From Streptomyces flaveus (GTDB taxonomy: Bacteria; Actinomycetota; Actinomycetes; Streptomycetales; Streptomycetaceae): 64,000 nucleotides of DNA. Under the pieces are notes generated by a model. That model made no database searches, was not told where the DNA came from, and saw only the letters and a list, made by a program, of their open reading frames with translations. The DNA is taken from contig NZ_BMPQ01000003.1 of assembly GCF_014647675.1 (NCBI RefSeq), positions 62,001 to 126,000 on the forward strand, in the 5' to 3' direction. The number at the start of each line of letters is the position of its first letter. Position 1 is the stretch's first letter. Shown piece after piece: positions 8,515 through 17,240 of this stretch. The position numbers and the translations under genes were made by a program.

Positions 8515-9657
8515 TCAACCGCCGGAGGCAGCACGTCGCCCGGCAAAAGCACTAGAAAGCTTCCGCACGCTCAACGGCGCCTGTTGCAAGGGCACAGGAC
8601 GCCCCGACGAGGGCAACCCGTCGTCAGGTTCCGCCTCCACAGGCGCCACCACCCGCGAAACCCCACACGGCAACGTCCCCGTCGCGTACGGCAGCCGAAG
8701 CACCCCATCCCTGGTCCACAGCCCGGCCCCCGTCAACCACCCTACGGGCGCGGCCAGTTGGTGCACCTGTCGCTCAACGGGCCGCCACACCCCCAGCCAA
8801 CTGCCCCCGCGCCCGCCCCCGCCATCGATCCGCAACGCCACCGCGCAGTACTCCGGCATCAGCATCTGCCCCGGCTGGATGGCGAAAGGCGTCGCCGTGT
8901 GGCCGGCCAACCGCAGCGAGTCCGGAAAGCGCACCGGCAGCGTGCTCCCCAACACGCCCCACCCAAGCCGATCCCGCCCCGGCGACGCCGCGTCCGAGCG
9001 GATCAGCAGCAGCCCGCTGTCGGCGTCCGCGAGCAGCAACCGGTCGTTGCTCTCCTCAGCGATCTGGAGAAGCGGCGACACCTCGCCGCCACGCTCCAGG
9101 TCGACCACCACCGTCTTGGTCCGGCCGTCCAACTCCCGGTCCAGGGCGAGCAGTCGGTCCCCGCCGGACAGCCACACCCCGCCCGAGCAGCGACCCGGCA
9201 CCGTGGCGAGACGCTCGGGCCCGAAGGCGCCGCCCGCCACCAGCCACACGGAGGTGGAACCGAGGCCCACGGCAACGGCGTACGCCCGAAGGCCGCCCGG
9301 TGCGGGTGGCAGCAACCGCAACTCCGTTGTCCCGTCCCGGCATTCCACCGCGCCCAGCGGCACCTCGCCCGTCCCCGGCCCTGTGGGATACAGCAGCGCG
9401 AACGTGTGCCGCCCCTGAGGCACCCGGTGGATGAGCACCCGCCCGTCCGCCATCGGCTGCACCTCCGTGCCGGGCTTCTCCGGCCGCTCGCCCGGCAGCG
9501 GCACGGCGTACGGCTCGGGGCCGTCCAGGGTCCAGCGCTCCGGGAACCAGGAGTCGCCGCGCGGGGCGAGGCGGGCCGCGTAGGACCCGTCAGTGGTGAT
9601 CACGCATCCTGCCCGCGTCTCGTTCTCAGCGGCGGATTCGATGGCACAGGCCGTCAT
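8515..9657 (-). CDS. Hypothetical protein, beta-rich
   Basis: 380-residue protein of unknown function. No signal peptide, membrane segment or catalytic motif is visible. The sequence alternates short hydrophobic strands with Gly/Asp turns (for example DRLLALDREL and RLLLADADSGLLLIRSD), compatible with a beta-propeller, but this is inference. ATG 9657 (MTACAIES) is chosen because GGAGGTGA lies 8 nt upstream; the open frame continues to 9711 without a ribosome site. It stands alone, with the Nif3-type gene divergent about 280 bp away. The gap to 9939 ends with a short coding-like tail (ADKVLDDLRGYLVK, stop) that may be a relic. Confidence 0.7.
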   Translation of the reverse strand: MTACAIESAAENETRAGCVITTDGSYAARLAPRGDSWFPERWTLDGPEPYAVPLPGERPEKPGTEVQPMADGRVLIHRVPQGRHTFALLYPTGPGTGEVPLGAVECRDGTTELRLLPPAPGGLRAYAVAVGLGSTSVWLVAGGAFGPERLATVPGRCSGGVWLSGGDRLLALDRELDGRTKTVVVDLERGGEVSPLLQIAEESNDRLLLADADSGLLLIRSDAASPGRDRLGWGVLGSTLPVRFPDSLRLAGHTATPFAIQPGQMLMPEYCAVALRIDGGGGRGGSWLGVWRPVERQVHQLAAPVGWLTGAGLWTRDGVLRLPYATGTLPCGVSRVVAPVEAEPDDGLPSSGRPVPLQQAPLSVRKLSSAFAGRRAASGG

Positions 9658-9939
9658 CGTCTGGGTCACCTCCGGCCATGAAGGTAGTTTTCGTACGTAC
9701 AGACGGAGCATCGACTGGCGGACGCTTCACACATACGGGTGGCAATGTCGCGATTCGCCTGATGAAACGGGGGCAGGTGTGCTGGCCGGGATCCGACGGT
9801 TCAAGGTGAGGCTCACCTGAACATGACCTCGGGCTCGGGGGCACCGCGGCGGACAAGGTACTGGACGACCTGCGCGGTTACCTCGTGAAGTGAGCCGGCG
9901 CCGACGGGGCACGCGGGAGAGGCGAGTAGCCTTTCTTAC

Positions 9940-10794
9940 GTGCCCCGTCTGTCTGAAGTCATCGCCGCGCTCGAATCCCTCTGGCCCCCCGAGAGGGCAG
10001 AGGACTGGGACGCGGTCGGCACGGTCTGCGGAGACCCGGACGGCGAGGTCACGCGCGTACTGTTCGCCGTCGACCCGGTCCAGGAGATCGTGGACGAGGC
10101 TGTGAAGCTGGGCGCTGACCTGCTGGTCACCCACCATCCGCTCTACCTGCGCGGTACGACGACGGTGGCGGCCTCGACCTTCAAGGGCCGCGTGGTCCAC
10201 ACCCTCATCAAGAACGACATCGCGCTGCACGTCGCCCACACGAACGCCGACCGTGCGGATCCGGGCGTCAGCGACGCTCTCGCGGGTGCGCTGGACATCC
10301 GGGTCGTACGGCCCCTCGTGCCGGACCCGACCGACCCCGAGGGCCGCCGGGGCCTCGGCAGGGTCTGCGAGCTGGACCATCCGCTGACCGTCCGCGAACT
10401 CGCCGCGCGCGCCGCCGAGCGGCTGCCCGCCACGGCGCAGGGCATCCGGGTCGCGGGCGACGCGGAGGCGCTCGTACGGACCGTGGCGGTGAGCGGCGGA
10501 TCCGGAGACAGCCTCTTCGACGACGTACGCGCCGCCGGTGCCGACGCCTTCCTCACCGCGGACCTGCGCCACCACCCGGCGTCAGAGGCCCGCGCCCACA
10601 GTCCTCTCGCGCTGCTCGACGCGGCGCACTGGGCCACCGAATGGCCCTGGTGCGAGCTGGCCGCCTCCCAGCTCGACGAGATTTCCGACCGGAACGGATG
10701 GGGACTTCGTGTCCACGTATCCAAGACGGTCACCGACCCCTGGACGACCCACGCGGCGTCCAACCCGACGAACACCCCTGGAGCCCCCAACTGA
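9940..10794 (+). CDS. Nif3-like dinuclear metal centre protein (DUF34)
   Basis: 284-residue Nif3/YbgI family protein. Metal-binding motifs include LLVTHHPLYLRG near residue 64 and HVAHTNADRADPGVSDAL near 95; the family forms hexamers with a two-metal site. Biochemical role is unsettled; some members are proposed GTP cyclohydrolase I type 2-like enzymes. GTG start at 9940. Its stop overlaps the next start by 4 nt. The order Nif3, zinc-ribbon protein, histidine phosphatase is conserved in actinomycetes as I recall it, supporting a housekeeping operon. Confidence 0.9.
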   Translation: MPRLSEVIAALESLWPPERAEDWDAVGTVCGDPDGEVTRVLFAVDPVQEIVDEAVKLGADLLVTHHPLYLRGTTTVAASTFKGRVVHTLIKNDIALHVAHTNADRADPGVSDALAGALDIRVVRPLVPDPTDPEGRRGLGRVCELDHPLTVRELAARAAERLPATAQGIRVAGDAEALVRTVAVSGGSGDSLFDDVRAAGADAFLTADLRHHPASEARAHSPLALLDAAHWATEWPWCELAASQLDEISDRNGWGLRVHVSKTVTDPWTTHAASNPTNTPGAPN

Positions 10795-11534
10795 ACGCCG
10801 AGCCCGCCGACCAGATCCGACTTCTCGACGTCCAGGCCCTCGACGTACGCCTTCAGCAGCTGGCGCACAAGCGGAAGTCGCTGCCCGAGCACGCCGAGAT
10901 CGAATCGCTGAACAAGGACCTCACCCAGCTGCGTGACCTGCTCGTCGCCGCGCAGACCGAGGAGAGCGACTGCACCCGCGAGCAGACGAAGGCCGAGCAG
11001 GACGTCGACCAGGTGCGCCAGCGCGCCGCCCGCGACCAGCAGCGCCTGGACTCCGGCGCCGTCACGTCCCCCAAGGACCTGGAGAACCTCCAGCACGAGA
11101 TCGCCTCGCTCGCCAAGCGGCAGGGCGACCTGGAGGACGTGGTCCTGGAGATCATGGAGCGCCGCGAGTCCGCGCAGGAGCGGGTGGCCGAGCTGACCGG
11201 GCGGGTCACCTCCGTCCAGTCGAAGACCGACGACGCGATGGCGCGGCGGGACGCGGCCACGGAGTCCCTCGACAGCGAGATCGCGACGGCGACGAAGGAA
11301 CGCGAGGTCATCGCGGCCTCGGTCCCCGCCGACCTGCTGAAGCTCTACGACAAGCTCCGCGCGCAGCAGGGCGGCGTCGGCGCGGCCCGCCTCTACCAGC
11401 GCCGCTGCGAGGGCTGCCGCCTGGAGCTCAACATCACCGAGGTGAACGAGGTGAAGGCGGCGGCACGGGACGCGGTGCTGCGCTGCGAGAACTGCCGCCG
11501 GATTCTGGTCCGTACGTCCGAGTCGGGGCTGTAG
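10791..11534 (+). CDS. C4-type zinc-ribbon coiled-coil protein (DUF164) with CTG start
   Basis: 247-residue protein. Residues about 10-180 form a long coiled coil rich in E, K, Q and R; the C-terminus has a zinc ribbon with CEGC and CENC pairs around residues 204-237. Family members are putative nucleic-acid binding proteins. I place the start at CTG 10791, which overlaps the Nif3 stop as CTGA and has GGAG 7 nt upstream. The sequence from there (LNAEPADQIRLLDVQ) matches where family members start. The only upstream in-frame starts would put a long unrelated tail antiparallel to Nif3 codons. Confidence 0.85.
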   Translation: MNAEPADQIRLLDVQALDVRLQQLAHKRKSLPEHAEIESLNKDLTQLRDLLVAAQTEESDCTREQTKAEQDVDQVRQRAARDQQRLDSGAVTSPKDLENLQHEIASLAKRQGDLEDVVLEIMERRESAQERVAELTGRVTSVQSKTDDAMARRDAATESLDSEIATATKEREVIAASVPADLLKLYDKLRAQQGGVGAARLYQRRCEGCRLELNITEVNEVKAAARDAVLRCENCRRILVRTSESGL

Positions 11535-11543
11535 GGGCCGCGC

Positions 11544-12227
11544 GTGGGTGAGTCCGTACGGGCGGCGCGGGGCGTCGCCCCGGCCGCCGTGCCTGCTGAT
11601 CTCGGGGCGCCCGTCACCTTCGTACTCCTGCGGCATGGGGAGACGCCGCTGACGCCGCAGAAGCGGTTCTCCGGGAGTGGGGGGAGCGATCCGGGGCTGT
11701 CGGAGGTGGGGCGGGGGCAGGCCGAACGGGTGGCGGAGGCGCTGGCCGGGCGGGAGAGCGTTCAGGAGATCGTCTCGTCGCCCCTTGCCCGGTGCCGGGA
11801 GACCGCGGGGATCGTCGCCGCGCGGCTCGGCCTTGCCGTGCGTATCGAGGACGGGCTGCGGGAGACCGACTTCGGGGCCTGGGAAGGGCTGACCTTCGGG
11901 GGGGTTCGGGAGCGGTATCCGGAGGAGTTGGACGAGTGGCTGGCGGCGCCGGATGCCGAGCCGGCCGGCGGGGGCGAGAGCTTCGCGGCGGTGGCCGAGC
12001 GCGTGGCCGCCGCCCGGGACAAGCTGCTCGCCGCCCACCCGGGCCGTACGGTGCTCGTCGTCTCCCACGTCACGCCCATCAAGACCCTCGTACGGCTGGC
12101 TCTCGGCGCCCCGTCCGAGTCCCTGTTCCGCATGGAGCTGTCGGCCGCCTCCCTCTCGGAGGTGGCGTACTACGCGGACGGCAACGCGAGCCTGCGCCTG
12201 CTCAACGACATGTCTCATCTGCGTTGA
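11544..12227 (+). CDS. Histidine phosphatase (phosphoglycerate-mutase-like), lacking RNase H domain
   Basis: 227-residue acid phosphatase-type enzyme. The phosphohistidine motif is LLRHGETPLT, further active-site residues are in SPLARCRETA and ETDFGAWEG, and the second His is in VVSHVTPIK. In Streptomyces and Mycobacterium the gene at this position normally encodes a fused RNase HI/acid phosphatase of roughly twice this length. Here only the phosphatase half is present, starting with GTG 11544 after AGGGG. Nine bp separate it from the zinc-ribbon gene. Its 3' end overlaps the convergent aldolase gene by 26 bp. Either domain loss or a naturally short variant. Confidence 0.87.
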   Translation: MGESVRAARGVAPAAVPADLGAPVTFVLLRHGETPLTPQKRFSGSGGSDPGLSEVGRGQAERVAEALAGRESVQEIVSSPLARCRETAGIVAARLGLAVRIEDGLRETDFGAWEGLTFGGVRERYPEELDEWLAAPDAEPAGGGESFAAVAERVAAARDKLLAAHPGRTVLVVSHVTPIKTLVRLALGAPSESLFRMELSAASLSEVAYYADGNASLRLLNDMSHLR

Positions 12228-12837
12228 GCGCCGCAGCCTCGCGGGCCAGTGCTTCGATCCGCGCCCAGTCCTTCGCGGCGATGGCGTCCTCCGGCAGCAT
12301 CCAACTCCCGCCGACACAGCCGACGTTGGGCAGCGCCAGATAGTCGGGAGCCGACCCGAGCCCGATCCCGCCCGTCGGGCAGAACCGCGCCTGCGGCAAC
12401 GGCCCGGCAAGCGACTTCAGATAGGCCGTACCGCCCGCCGCCTGAGCCGGGAAGAACTTCATCTCCCGCACCCCGCGTTCAAGGAGCGCCACCACCTCCG
12501 ACGTGGTCGACACCCCCGGCAGGAACGGCACCCCCGACGCCCGCATCGCCTCCAGCAGTACGTCCGTCCAGCCCGGGCTCACCAGAAACCGCGCTCCGGC
12601 AGCCACCGACTCCGTCACCTGCCCCGGCGTAAGCACCGTCCCCGCCCCGACCACCGCCTCCGGCACCGCACCGGCGATCGCCCGGATCGCGTCCAACGCG
12701 GCCGGCGTCCGCAACGTCACCTCGATCGCGGGCAGGCCGCCTGCGACGAGTGCCCGCGCGAGAGGAACGGCGTCGGCGGCGTCCCGTACGACGACCACGG
12801 GGACGACAGGGGCGAGATCGAGCACGGAGACGACCAT
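12202..12837 (-). CDS. eda: 2-dehydro-3-deoxy-phosphogluconate (KDPG) aldolase
   Basis: About 211-residue class I aldolase cleaving KDPG to pyruvate and glyceraldehyde-3-phosphate (Entner-Doudoroff or uronate pathways); 4-hydroxy-2-oxoglutarate may also be a substrate. The catalytic Glu is in IEVTLRTPAA and the Schiff-base Lys in REMKFFPA. Start is uncertain: ATG 12837 (MVVSVLDLAP) fits family length but GGAG lies only one base upstream, and GTG 12825 is possible. It overlaps the convergent phosphatase gene by 26 bp. Confidence 0.88.
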   Translation of the reverse strand: MVVSVLDLAPVVPVVVVRDAADAVPLARALVAGGLPAIEVTLRTPAALDAIRAIAGAVPEAVVGAGTVLTPGQVTESVAAGARFLVSPGWTDVLLEAMRASGVPFLPGVSTTSEVVALLERGVREMKFFPAQAAGGTAYLKSLAGPLPQARFCPTGGIGLGSAPDYLALPNVGCVGGSWMLPEDAIAAKDWARIEALAREAAALNADETCR

Positions 12838-12943
12838 GCTCCATATCGTGCCGCCGCCGAGCAGCATGCGCAAAGAGCATTGCACATGCTGCAATGCTCG
12901 CTCAGTGCTCAGTGCGGCGGCCTTGGTGAAGTCCGGTGCAGTG

Positions 12944-12987
12944 CCGCGCCCCTGAAGGAGGCCGCAGGCCTTCCTTCAGGGGCGCGG
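12944..12987. terminator. Strong hairpin within intergenic repeat, copy 4
   Basis: A perfect 16-bp stem (12944-12959 with 12972-12987) encloses a GGCC-GCA-GGCC inner hairpin. The inverted repeat consensus (GGGGAACTGCGCGACCAGCC) continues to about 13005 and the GCCCGCAG tail to 13020. It lies just after the leftward yaaA gene and before the aldolase start, so it probably ends yaaA transcription. Confidence 0.75.
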
Positions 12988-13048
12988 GGAACTGCGCGAC
13001 CAGCCCCCACCGGCCCGCAGCCGAATCACTGCACTTCCAGCGGAGCGC

Positions 13049-13831
13049 TCAGTGGATCTCGTCCACCAGCACATCCAGCGCCCACGCCGTCCCCACCCGC
13101 CCCGGCGCCTCCGCCTCCACCACGTACCCGAGGTCCCGCAATGCCTCCACCAGCTCCGCCGGTCCCTTCGGTGCGGCCCCGGCCAGCAGCAGGCTCCGTA
13201 CGATCCGGCCCTTCGTCGCCTTGTTGAAGTGGCTGACCACCTTCCGGGTCGGCGCGTGCAGCACCCGCACACTCGCCGTACGCCCCGCCACCTCCCCCTT
13301 CGGCTTCCACGCGGCCGCGTACGCAGAGGAACGTAGATCGAGCACGAGCCCGTTCCCGGCAGCCTCGGGCAGAACGGCGGCCATCGGCATACGCCAATGC
13401 CCGCCCAGCGCCCCAAGACCCGGCAGCTTCACACCCATCGAGCAGCGGTACGAGGGAATCCGGTCCGTCACGCGGACCGCGCCCCACAGCCCGGAGAAGA
13501 CGAGCAGCGAACGCGCCGCCCGCCGCTTCGCCGCCGCGTCGAGCGAGGCCAGGTCAAGGGCGTCGTACAGCACCCCCGTGTAGATCTCCCCGGCGGGCCG
13601 CGCCCCCGCGGTCCGCAGCACCGCGTTCTTGGCGACCTCGCCCCGCAGCCCCTCACTCAGCCCGAGCACCTCACGTGCCTTCTCCTCATCGCCCGCACAC
13701 AGCTCGACCAGCTCGTCGAGCACCGCCTGCCGCGCCTCGGCAAGCCCCGGCAGCGACAACGACTCCGGCTTCAGCGGCGCGCCCCGCCCGGAGGGCGCCT
13801 TTCCTTCGGACGGCGGCAGCAGGACGAGCAC
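13049..13831 (-). CDS. yaaA: Peroxide stress protein YaaA (UPF0246)
   Basis: 260-residue YaaA/DUF328 family protein, starting MLVLLPPSEGKA and containing the conserved LLVFSGLWGAVRVTDRIPSYRCSMG segment in parts. Family members in E. coli reduce intracellular iron and limit Fenton damage under peroxide stress and bind DNA with a helix-hairpin-helix-like fold. No signal or membrane segment. It is preceded by an integral membrane gene and MerR regulator on the same strand (13 bp gap), but a shared role is not evident. Length is normal for the family. Confidence 0.93.
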   Translation of the reverse strand: MLVLLPPSEGKAPSGRGAPLKPESLSLPGLAEARQAVLDELVELCAGDEEKAREVLGLSEGLRGEVAKNAVLRTAGARPAGEIYTGVLYDALDLASLDAAAKRRAARSLLVFSGLWGAVRVTDRIPSYRCSMGVKLPGLGALGGHWRMPMAAVLPEAAGNGLVLDLRSSAYAAAWKPKGEVAGRTASVRVLHAPTRKVVSHFNKATKGRIVRSLLLAGAAPKGPAELVEALRDLGYVVEAEAPGRVGTAWALDVLVDEIH

Positions 13832-13843
13832 GGTGGTTCTCCT

Positions 13844-14449
13844 TCAGTACGTACGAGGGGCAGGCGCCAGCGTACGCATCTCGCGTATCGCCCGAACGAG
13901 TACGTCCGGTTCGTCGGCATGGAAGCGGATCAGGCGTACGTTCCTGGGGCGGCCGAGGAAGGTGAAGTGCCGTATGGGTTCGGTCAGTTCGAGGGTGATC
14001 GTGGTCTGCGCGCCGATGGCCAGGTCGAGCTCGCCCTCGCGCTTCTCGTGTGTGGAGCGCGTCTCGCGGCGTACGGACGCGATGAGGTCCAGGGGGACGC
14101 TGAGGTCCACGTGGGCGGCCCGGCGGATGCGCAGCGAGGTGTCGTCCAGAACGTGTGGGCGGCTCACGGAGGCCGCGTGCATGCCAACGACTTGGAGCAC
14201 GCCGTAGAGGTCGAGGACGAGTACGGACCGCTCGATGGCGGGCCAGGGCCGCAGAAGCACCGCCATGGCGATCGTCTCGAGCACGCACACGAAGCCGAAT
14301 CCCAGCATGGGCGCACCCTGGCCCCGCGCGTACCCGAAGGCTCGCCCGCTCCGGGTGCCGTGCTGACGCCGGGCCATCCAGAGGGCGATGCTCACGAGGA
14401 GCCGCAGCTCGTGCTCGGCCAGGCGCCGCGCCGGTCCGACGGCCTTCAC
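13844..14449 (-). CDS. Small membrane-associated hypothetical protein
   Basis: 201-residue protein with two hydrophobic segments (about residues 48-68 and 75-92) after a basic N-terminus, and a charged C-terminal domain of about 110 residues (LRIRRAAHVDLSVPLD onward) with beta-strand character. It overlaps the MerR regulator gene by 4 nt (ATGA), so the two are translationally coupled and the regulator probably controls it. The C-terminal half resembles a PH-like/DUF domain in shape, but I do not recognise it with certainty. Confidence 0.75.
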   Translation of the reverse strand: MKAVGPARRLAEHELRLLVSIALWMARRQHGTRSGRAFGYARGQGAPMLGFGFVCVLETIAMAVLLRPWPAIERSVLVLDLYGVLQVVGMHAASVSRPHVLDDTSLRIRRAAHVDLSVPLDLIASVRRETRSTHEKREGELDLAIGAQTTITLELTEPIRHFTFLGRPRNVRLIRFHADEPDVLVRAIREMRTLAPAPRTY

Positions 14450-15237
14450 CGCGCACCTCCTGCGTGGCGCTGCACGAGGAGCCGCATCGTGCGCCGGATC
14501 GCCTCCGCCTGCGCGGGCGCGAAGTCGGCAAGGAAGGCCCGCAGAAAGCTGTGCTCCTCGCCTACGTTCCCGATGCCGAGCCCGTCCAGAGCGGAGTCCG
14601 GCAGGCAGGAGGCGAGCAGTTCGGCGGCCTCGTCCACGCGGGGGTCGCCCGGGTCGGCGTCGACGAGTGCGTCGAGCAGTGCGTACGCCTCGTGTGCACG
14701 GTCCACCGCGCCCGGCTCGCCGGCAAAGCTGCCCAGCGCGGACAGCAGCCGCTCCCGCTCCTCCGGGGGTGCGGCGGTGTCCAGCAGGGCGATGATCTCG
14801 CGGTCCTTGGCGGCCATGGGGGACTCGGGCAGTCCCATCGAGGTCTGCGCCAAGTCGGCGAAGAGCGCGGCCAGTTCGGGGGACACGGGCCCTTCGACGG
14901 GCAACCGCCCCGCCTCGGCGTCGGCCAGCAACCCCCGCAGCCGAGCCCGCCGCTCCCGGATGGCCTGCTCCTGCCGCGCCAGGTCGTCATCGAGCTCGGC
15001 CAGTACCTCGGCGAGGTCGCGCCCCGCATCGTCCGCGAGCACATCCCGCACCTCGGCGAGCCCGAGCCCCAGCTCGGTCAGCCGCCGGATCCGGGCGAGC
15101 ACGACGGCGTGCCGCAGCCCGTAGTCGCGGTAGCCGTTGGGCCGCCGCTCAGGTTCGGGCAACAGCCCGAGGTGGTGGTAGTGCCGCAGGGTCCGCGTGG
15201 TGACGCCGACGGCCGCGGCCAGCTCTCCGATTCGCAT
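14446..15237 (-). CDS. MerR-family transcriptional regulator
   Basis: 263-residue regulator. The N-terminal winged helix-turn-helix is canonical (MRIGELAAAVGVTTRTLRHY, then GLLPEPERRPNGYRDYG), followed by a dimerisation helix (residues about 80-120). The long C-terminal domain of about 140 residues lacks cysteine clusters, so it is more likely a drug- or metabolite-responsive type than a metal sensor. Translationally coupled to the downstream membrane protein gene. ATG 15237. Confidence 0.9.
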   Translation of the reverse strand: MRIGELAAAVGVTTRTLRHYHHLGLLPEPERRPNGYRDYGLRHAVVLARIRRLTELGLGLAEVRDVLADDAGRDLAEVLAELDDDLARQEQAIRERRARLRGLLADAEAGRLPVEGPVSPELAALFADLAQTSMGLPESPMAAKDREIIALLDTAAPPEERERLLSALGSFAGEPGAVDRAHEAYALLDALVDADPGDPRVDEAAELLASCLPDSALDGLGIGNVGEEHSFLRAFLADFAPAQAEAIRRTMRLLVQRHAGGAR

Positions 15238-15404
15238 GCGATCAGTAGAAACGTTGACGTTGCGGCGGGGTCAAGCGGTGGCCTCCGGCGGTGCCTGACG
15301 GGGTCGGTGATCGTGTGCCACGATCGAGGGAACAGTTCCCGATCTCATGGACGGGTGATCTCTCGATGTCCCAGTCTGGCGACCGACCGAAGGAGGGGCG
15401 TGAC

Positions 15405-15983
15405 ATGACTGCCATGGCACACGAGTCGCTCACGCAGGCGGACGTTCTGCTGGAGGGCTTTCTTGCCCTGGACACCCCGGAGGGTTTCCGGGCGGAACTG
15501 GTCGAGGGGGAGATCGTCGTGACGCCGCCGCCGGACGGGGACCACGAGGACTACATCGGGCTGATCGTGGAGCAGGTGTACCTGCGGTCCCGGACCAAGA
15601 TGCAATTCTCCGGGAACAAGGGGCTGAAGCTGAAGAGCGGGGGCGGATGCCCGAAGGACTATGTGATCCCGGACGGCACGTTCGCACCCAAGGCGCTACG
15701 GCTCTACCGGGGTGCCGAGTCCTGGATGCCGTGCGACGGCGTCACCATGGTGCTGGAGGTCACTTCCACCAAGCCCAAGGCCGACCGTGAGGTCAAGCGT
15801 CGCTGTTACGCCCGCGGGGGCATCCCCCTGTACCTGCTCGTCGACCGTGAAGCCTCCATGGTGACGCTGTTCAGCGAGCCCGAGAAGGACGACTATCGGC
15901 AGCGGACCAAGCGCTCCTTCGGCGATCCGTTGGCCCTCCCCGAGCCTCTTTCCTTCGATCTGGACACCACGGACTTCCTCTGA
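15405..15983 (+). CDS. Uma2 family (DUF820) putative endonuclease
   Basis: 192-residue protein with a restriction-endonuclease-like fold typical of the Uma2 family, abundant in Streptomyces and cyanobacteria and of unknown biological role. Core motif: PDGTFAP, then MVLEVTSTKPKADREVKRRCYARGGIPLYLLVDRE, which supplies the Asp, Glu-Val and Lys of a PD-(D/E)XK-like site (quoted here in overlapping parts: VLEVTSTKPKADREVK, YARGGIPLYLLVD). ATG 15405 follows AAGGAGGGG; upstream in-frame ATG 15366 is less well placed. Stands alone before rnpB. Confidence 0.85.
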   Translation: MTAMAHESLTQADVLLEGFLALDTPEGFRAELVEGEIVVTPPPDGDHEDYIGLIVEQVYLRSRTKMQFSGNKGLKLKSGGGCPKDYVIPDGTFAPKALRLYRGAESWMPCDGVTMVLEVTSTKPKADREVKRRCYARGGIPLYLLVDREASMVTLFSEPEKDDYRQRTKRSFGDPLALPEPLSFDLDTTDFL

Positions 15984-16040
15984 GCCACCGGCGGACGGTG
16001 TCCGGATCGAAGCGCGGACCAGGGCAGGCCGTACGCCCGG

Positions 16041-16046
16041 TACCAT
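16041..16046 (+). promoter_or_regulatory. Possible rnpB -10 element
   Basis: TACCAT lies 9 bp before the first base of the rnpB terminal helix, where a -10 hexamer would be expected. A clear -35 match was not found. Tentative. Confidence 0.35.
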
Positions 16047-16055
16047 GGTCGACAC

Positions 16056-16469
16056 GGCAGACGAGCCGGGCGGACGGCCGCGTGGAGTCCCCCTAGGGGG
16101 CTTCCCGAGGAACGTCCGGACTCCACAGGGCAGGGTGGTGGCTAACGGCCACCCGGGGTGACCCGCGGGACAGTGCCACAGAAAACAGACCGCCTGGGAC
16201 CTCGGTCCTCGGTAAGGGTGAAACGGTGGTGTAAGAGACCACCAGTGCCCAGGGTGACCTGGGCAGCTAGGTAAACCCCACCCGGAGCAAGGTCAAAAGG
16301 AGCCGCCGTAACAGGTGCTCTGCGCGGACGTTCGAGGGCTGCCCGCCCGAGTCCGCGGGTAGACCGCACGAGGTCGGCGGCAACGTCGGCCCTAGATGGA
16401 TGGCCGTCTCCCCGGCCGCCGCGAGGCGACCGGGCGACAAAATCCGGCGTACAGCCCGACTCGTCTGCC
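16056..16469 (+). ncRNA. rnpB: RNase P RNA (type A)
   Basis: Catalytic RNA that removes 5' leaders from pre-tRNA. Recognised from the conserved core: GAGGAACGTCCGGACTCC near 16108, GACAGTGCCACAGAAAACAG near 16169-16188, GGTAAGGGTGAAACGGTG near 16211-16228, and AGGTAAACCCC near 16270. The ends pair: 16056-16071 (GGCAGACGAGCCGGGC) with 16454-16469 (GCCCGACTCGTCTGCC), 15 of 16 positions, the P1 helix. Length about 414 nt, normal for Streptomyces. The last 26 nt are exactly duplicated at 26699-26724, see the island entry. Confidence 0.96.
16444..16469 (+). repeat. Putative attL: 26-bp direct repeat in rnpB 3' end
   Basis: Begins CCGGCGTACAGCCCG and ends CTCGTCTGCC; identical at all 26 positions to 26699-26724, with divergence on both sides. 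It includes the 3' strand of the rnpB P1 helix, so integration here leaves the RNA intact, as for elements that use tRNA or tmRNA 3' ends. Confidence 0.75.
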
Positions 16470-16721
16470 GCCACCTGCGGCTTTGCCGGCTGGTGGAACG
16501 CCGCGCCAGTACCTGAAACAGACGTCCGCGCCGGACGGGCGGACTGTCGAGGTCGTGGCAGGGCGACGGAGTGGGTTGTGCTCTTGTCGCTGTTCCTCAG
16601 GGAGCTGCGGGCCGGGCACACCGAGGCTTCGTGAACAGCGAGAAAATCGTTCCGTAGTTGACGCTTCACGCATTGGTGCGCTGACCGTAGAATTCCGCAT
16701 CCAGGGGGATCAGCGGGATTT

Positions 16722-16936
16722 GTGCGGCCACCAGGACAGTACGGACGTCTGTGGCCGCGCTTTGCGTTGGCGGCAGAGGAGCTGCGACGCGAACTCGCCG
16801 AATCCCTCACCGCGGCCCAGTCCGTCCTGTCCCGCCTCGACCGCGACCCCTCCGGCCCGGAAGCGTGGACCAGCTGCGCCGACGCACTGACCCTGCTGCG
16901 CCGCTACCACCTCGACAGCATGACGCTGTACCCCTC
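16722..16936 (+). pseudogene. Coding remnant, unrecognised
   Basis: Coding-like stretch with strong third-position GC and helical composition (FALAAEELRRELAESLTAAQ, later ALTLLRRYHLDSM). It has no proper start and runs into a remnant on the opposite strand near 16930, so it appears chimeric and broken. Family not recognised. Confidence 0.35.
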
Positions 16937-17240
16937 GTGCGCTCGCTGCAGCCCGAAGTCCCTCAGCTGCTCGACGCTGGTGCCTACGGTCCCGACCAGT
17001 CTGAGCTTCACCAGCTCCGCGAACTCCGAGCCGACGAGGTAGCGGTTCGCCCGCTCGTAGCTGAAGATGCGCCCGCCCCTCGGCCCGAGCGTGCAGTCGT
17101 CCTCCAGGAGAACGCGGGCGTAGGAGAGGGGGATGTACGTGCCGCGGGCCGGCACGCACCTCGTTGGCCACCAGGCTGCCCGTCGTGTCCGTCCAGCCCG
17201 GTGACAGCGGGCGGCGGACGAGCTTCGGCTTCCTGCTCCG
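16936..17240 (-). pseudogene. Frameshifted remnant, unrecognised
   Basis: On the minus strand, LSPGWTDTTGSLVANEVRA in one frame continues in the next as TYIPLSYARVLLEDDCTLGP and ANRYLVGSEFAELVKLRL. A one-base shift near 17160 separates them, which indicates a disabled gene. I do not recognise the family. It lies inside the putative island near its left end. Confidence 0.4.

Noticed and set aside
9836..9898. Short coding-like tail ADKVLDDLRGYLVK
   Set aside because: Only about 15 convincing codons, no start; noted as a possible relic but not annotated.
10143..12410. A 755-codon open frame on the minus strand
   Set aside because: It is antisense to the Nif3, zinc-ribbon and phosphatase genes, is rich in R, G and L with no domain, and is a by-product of high third-position GC.
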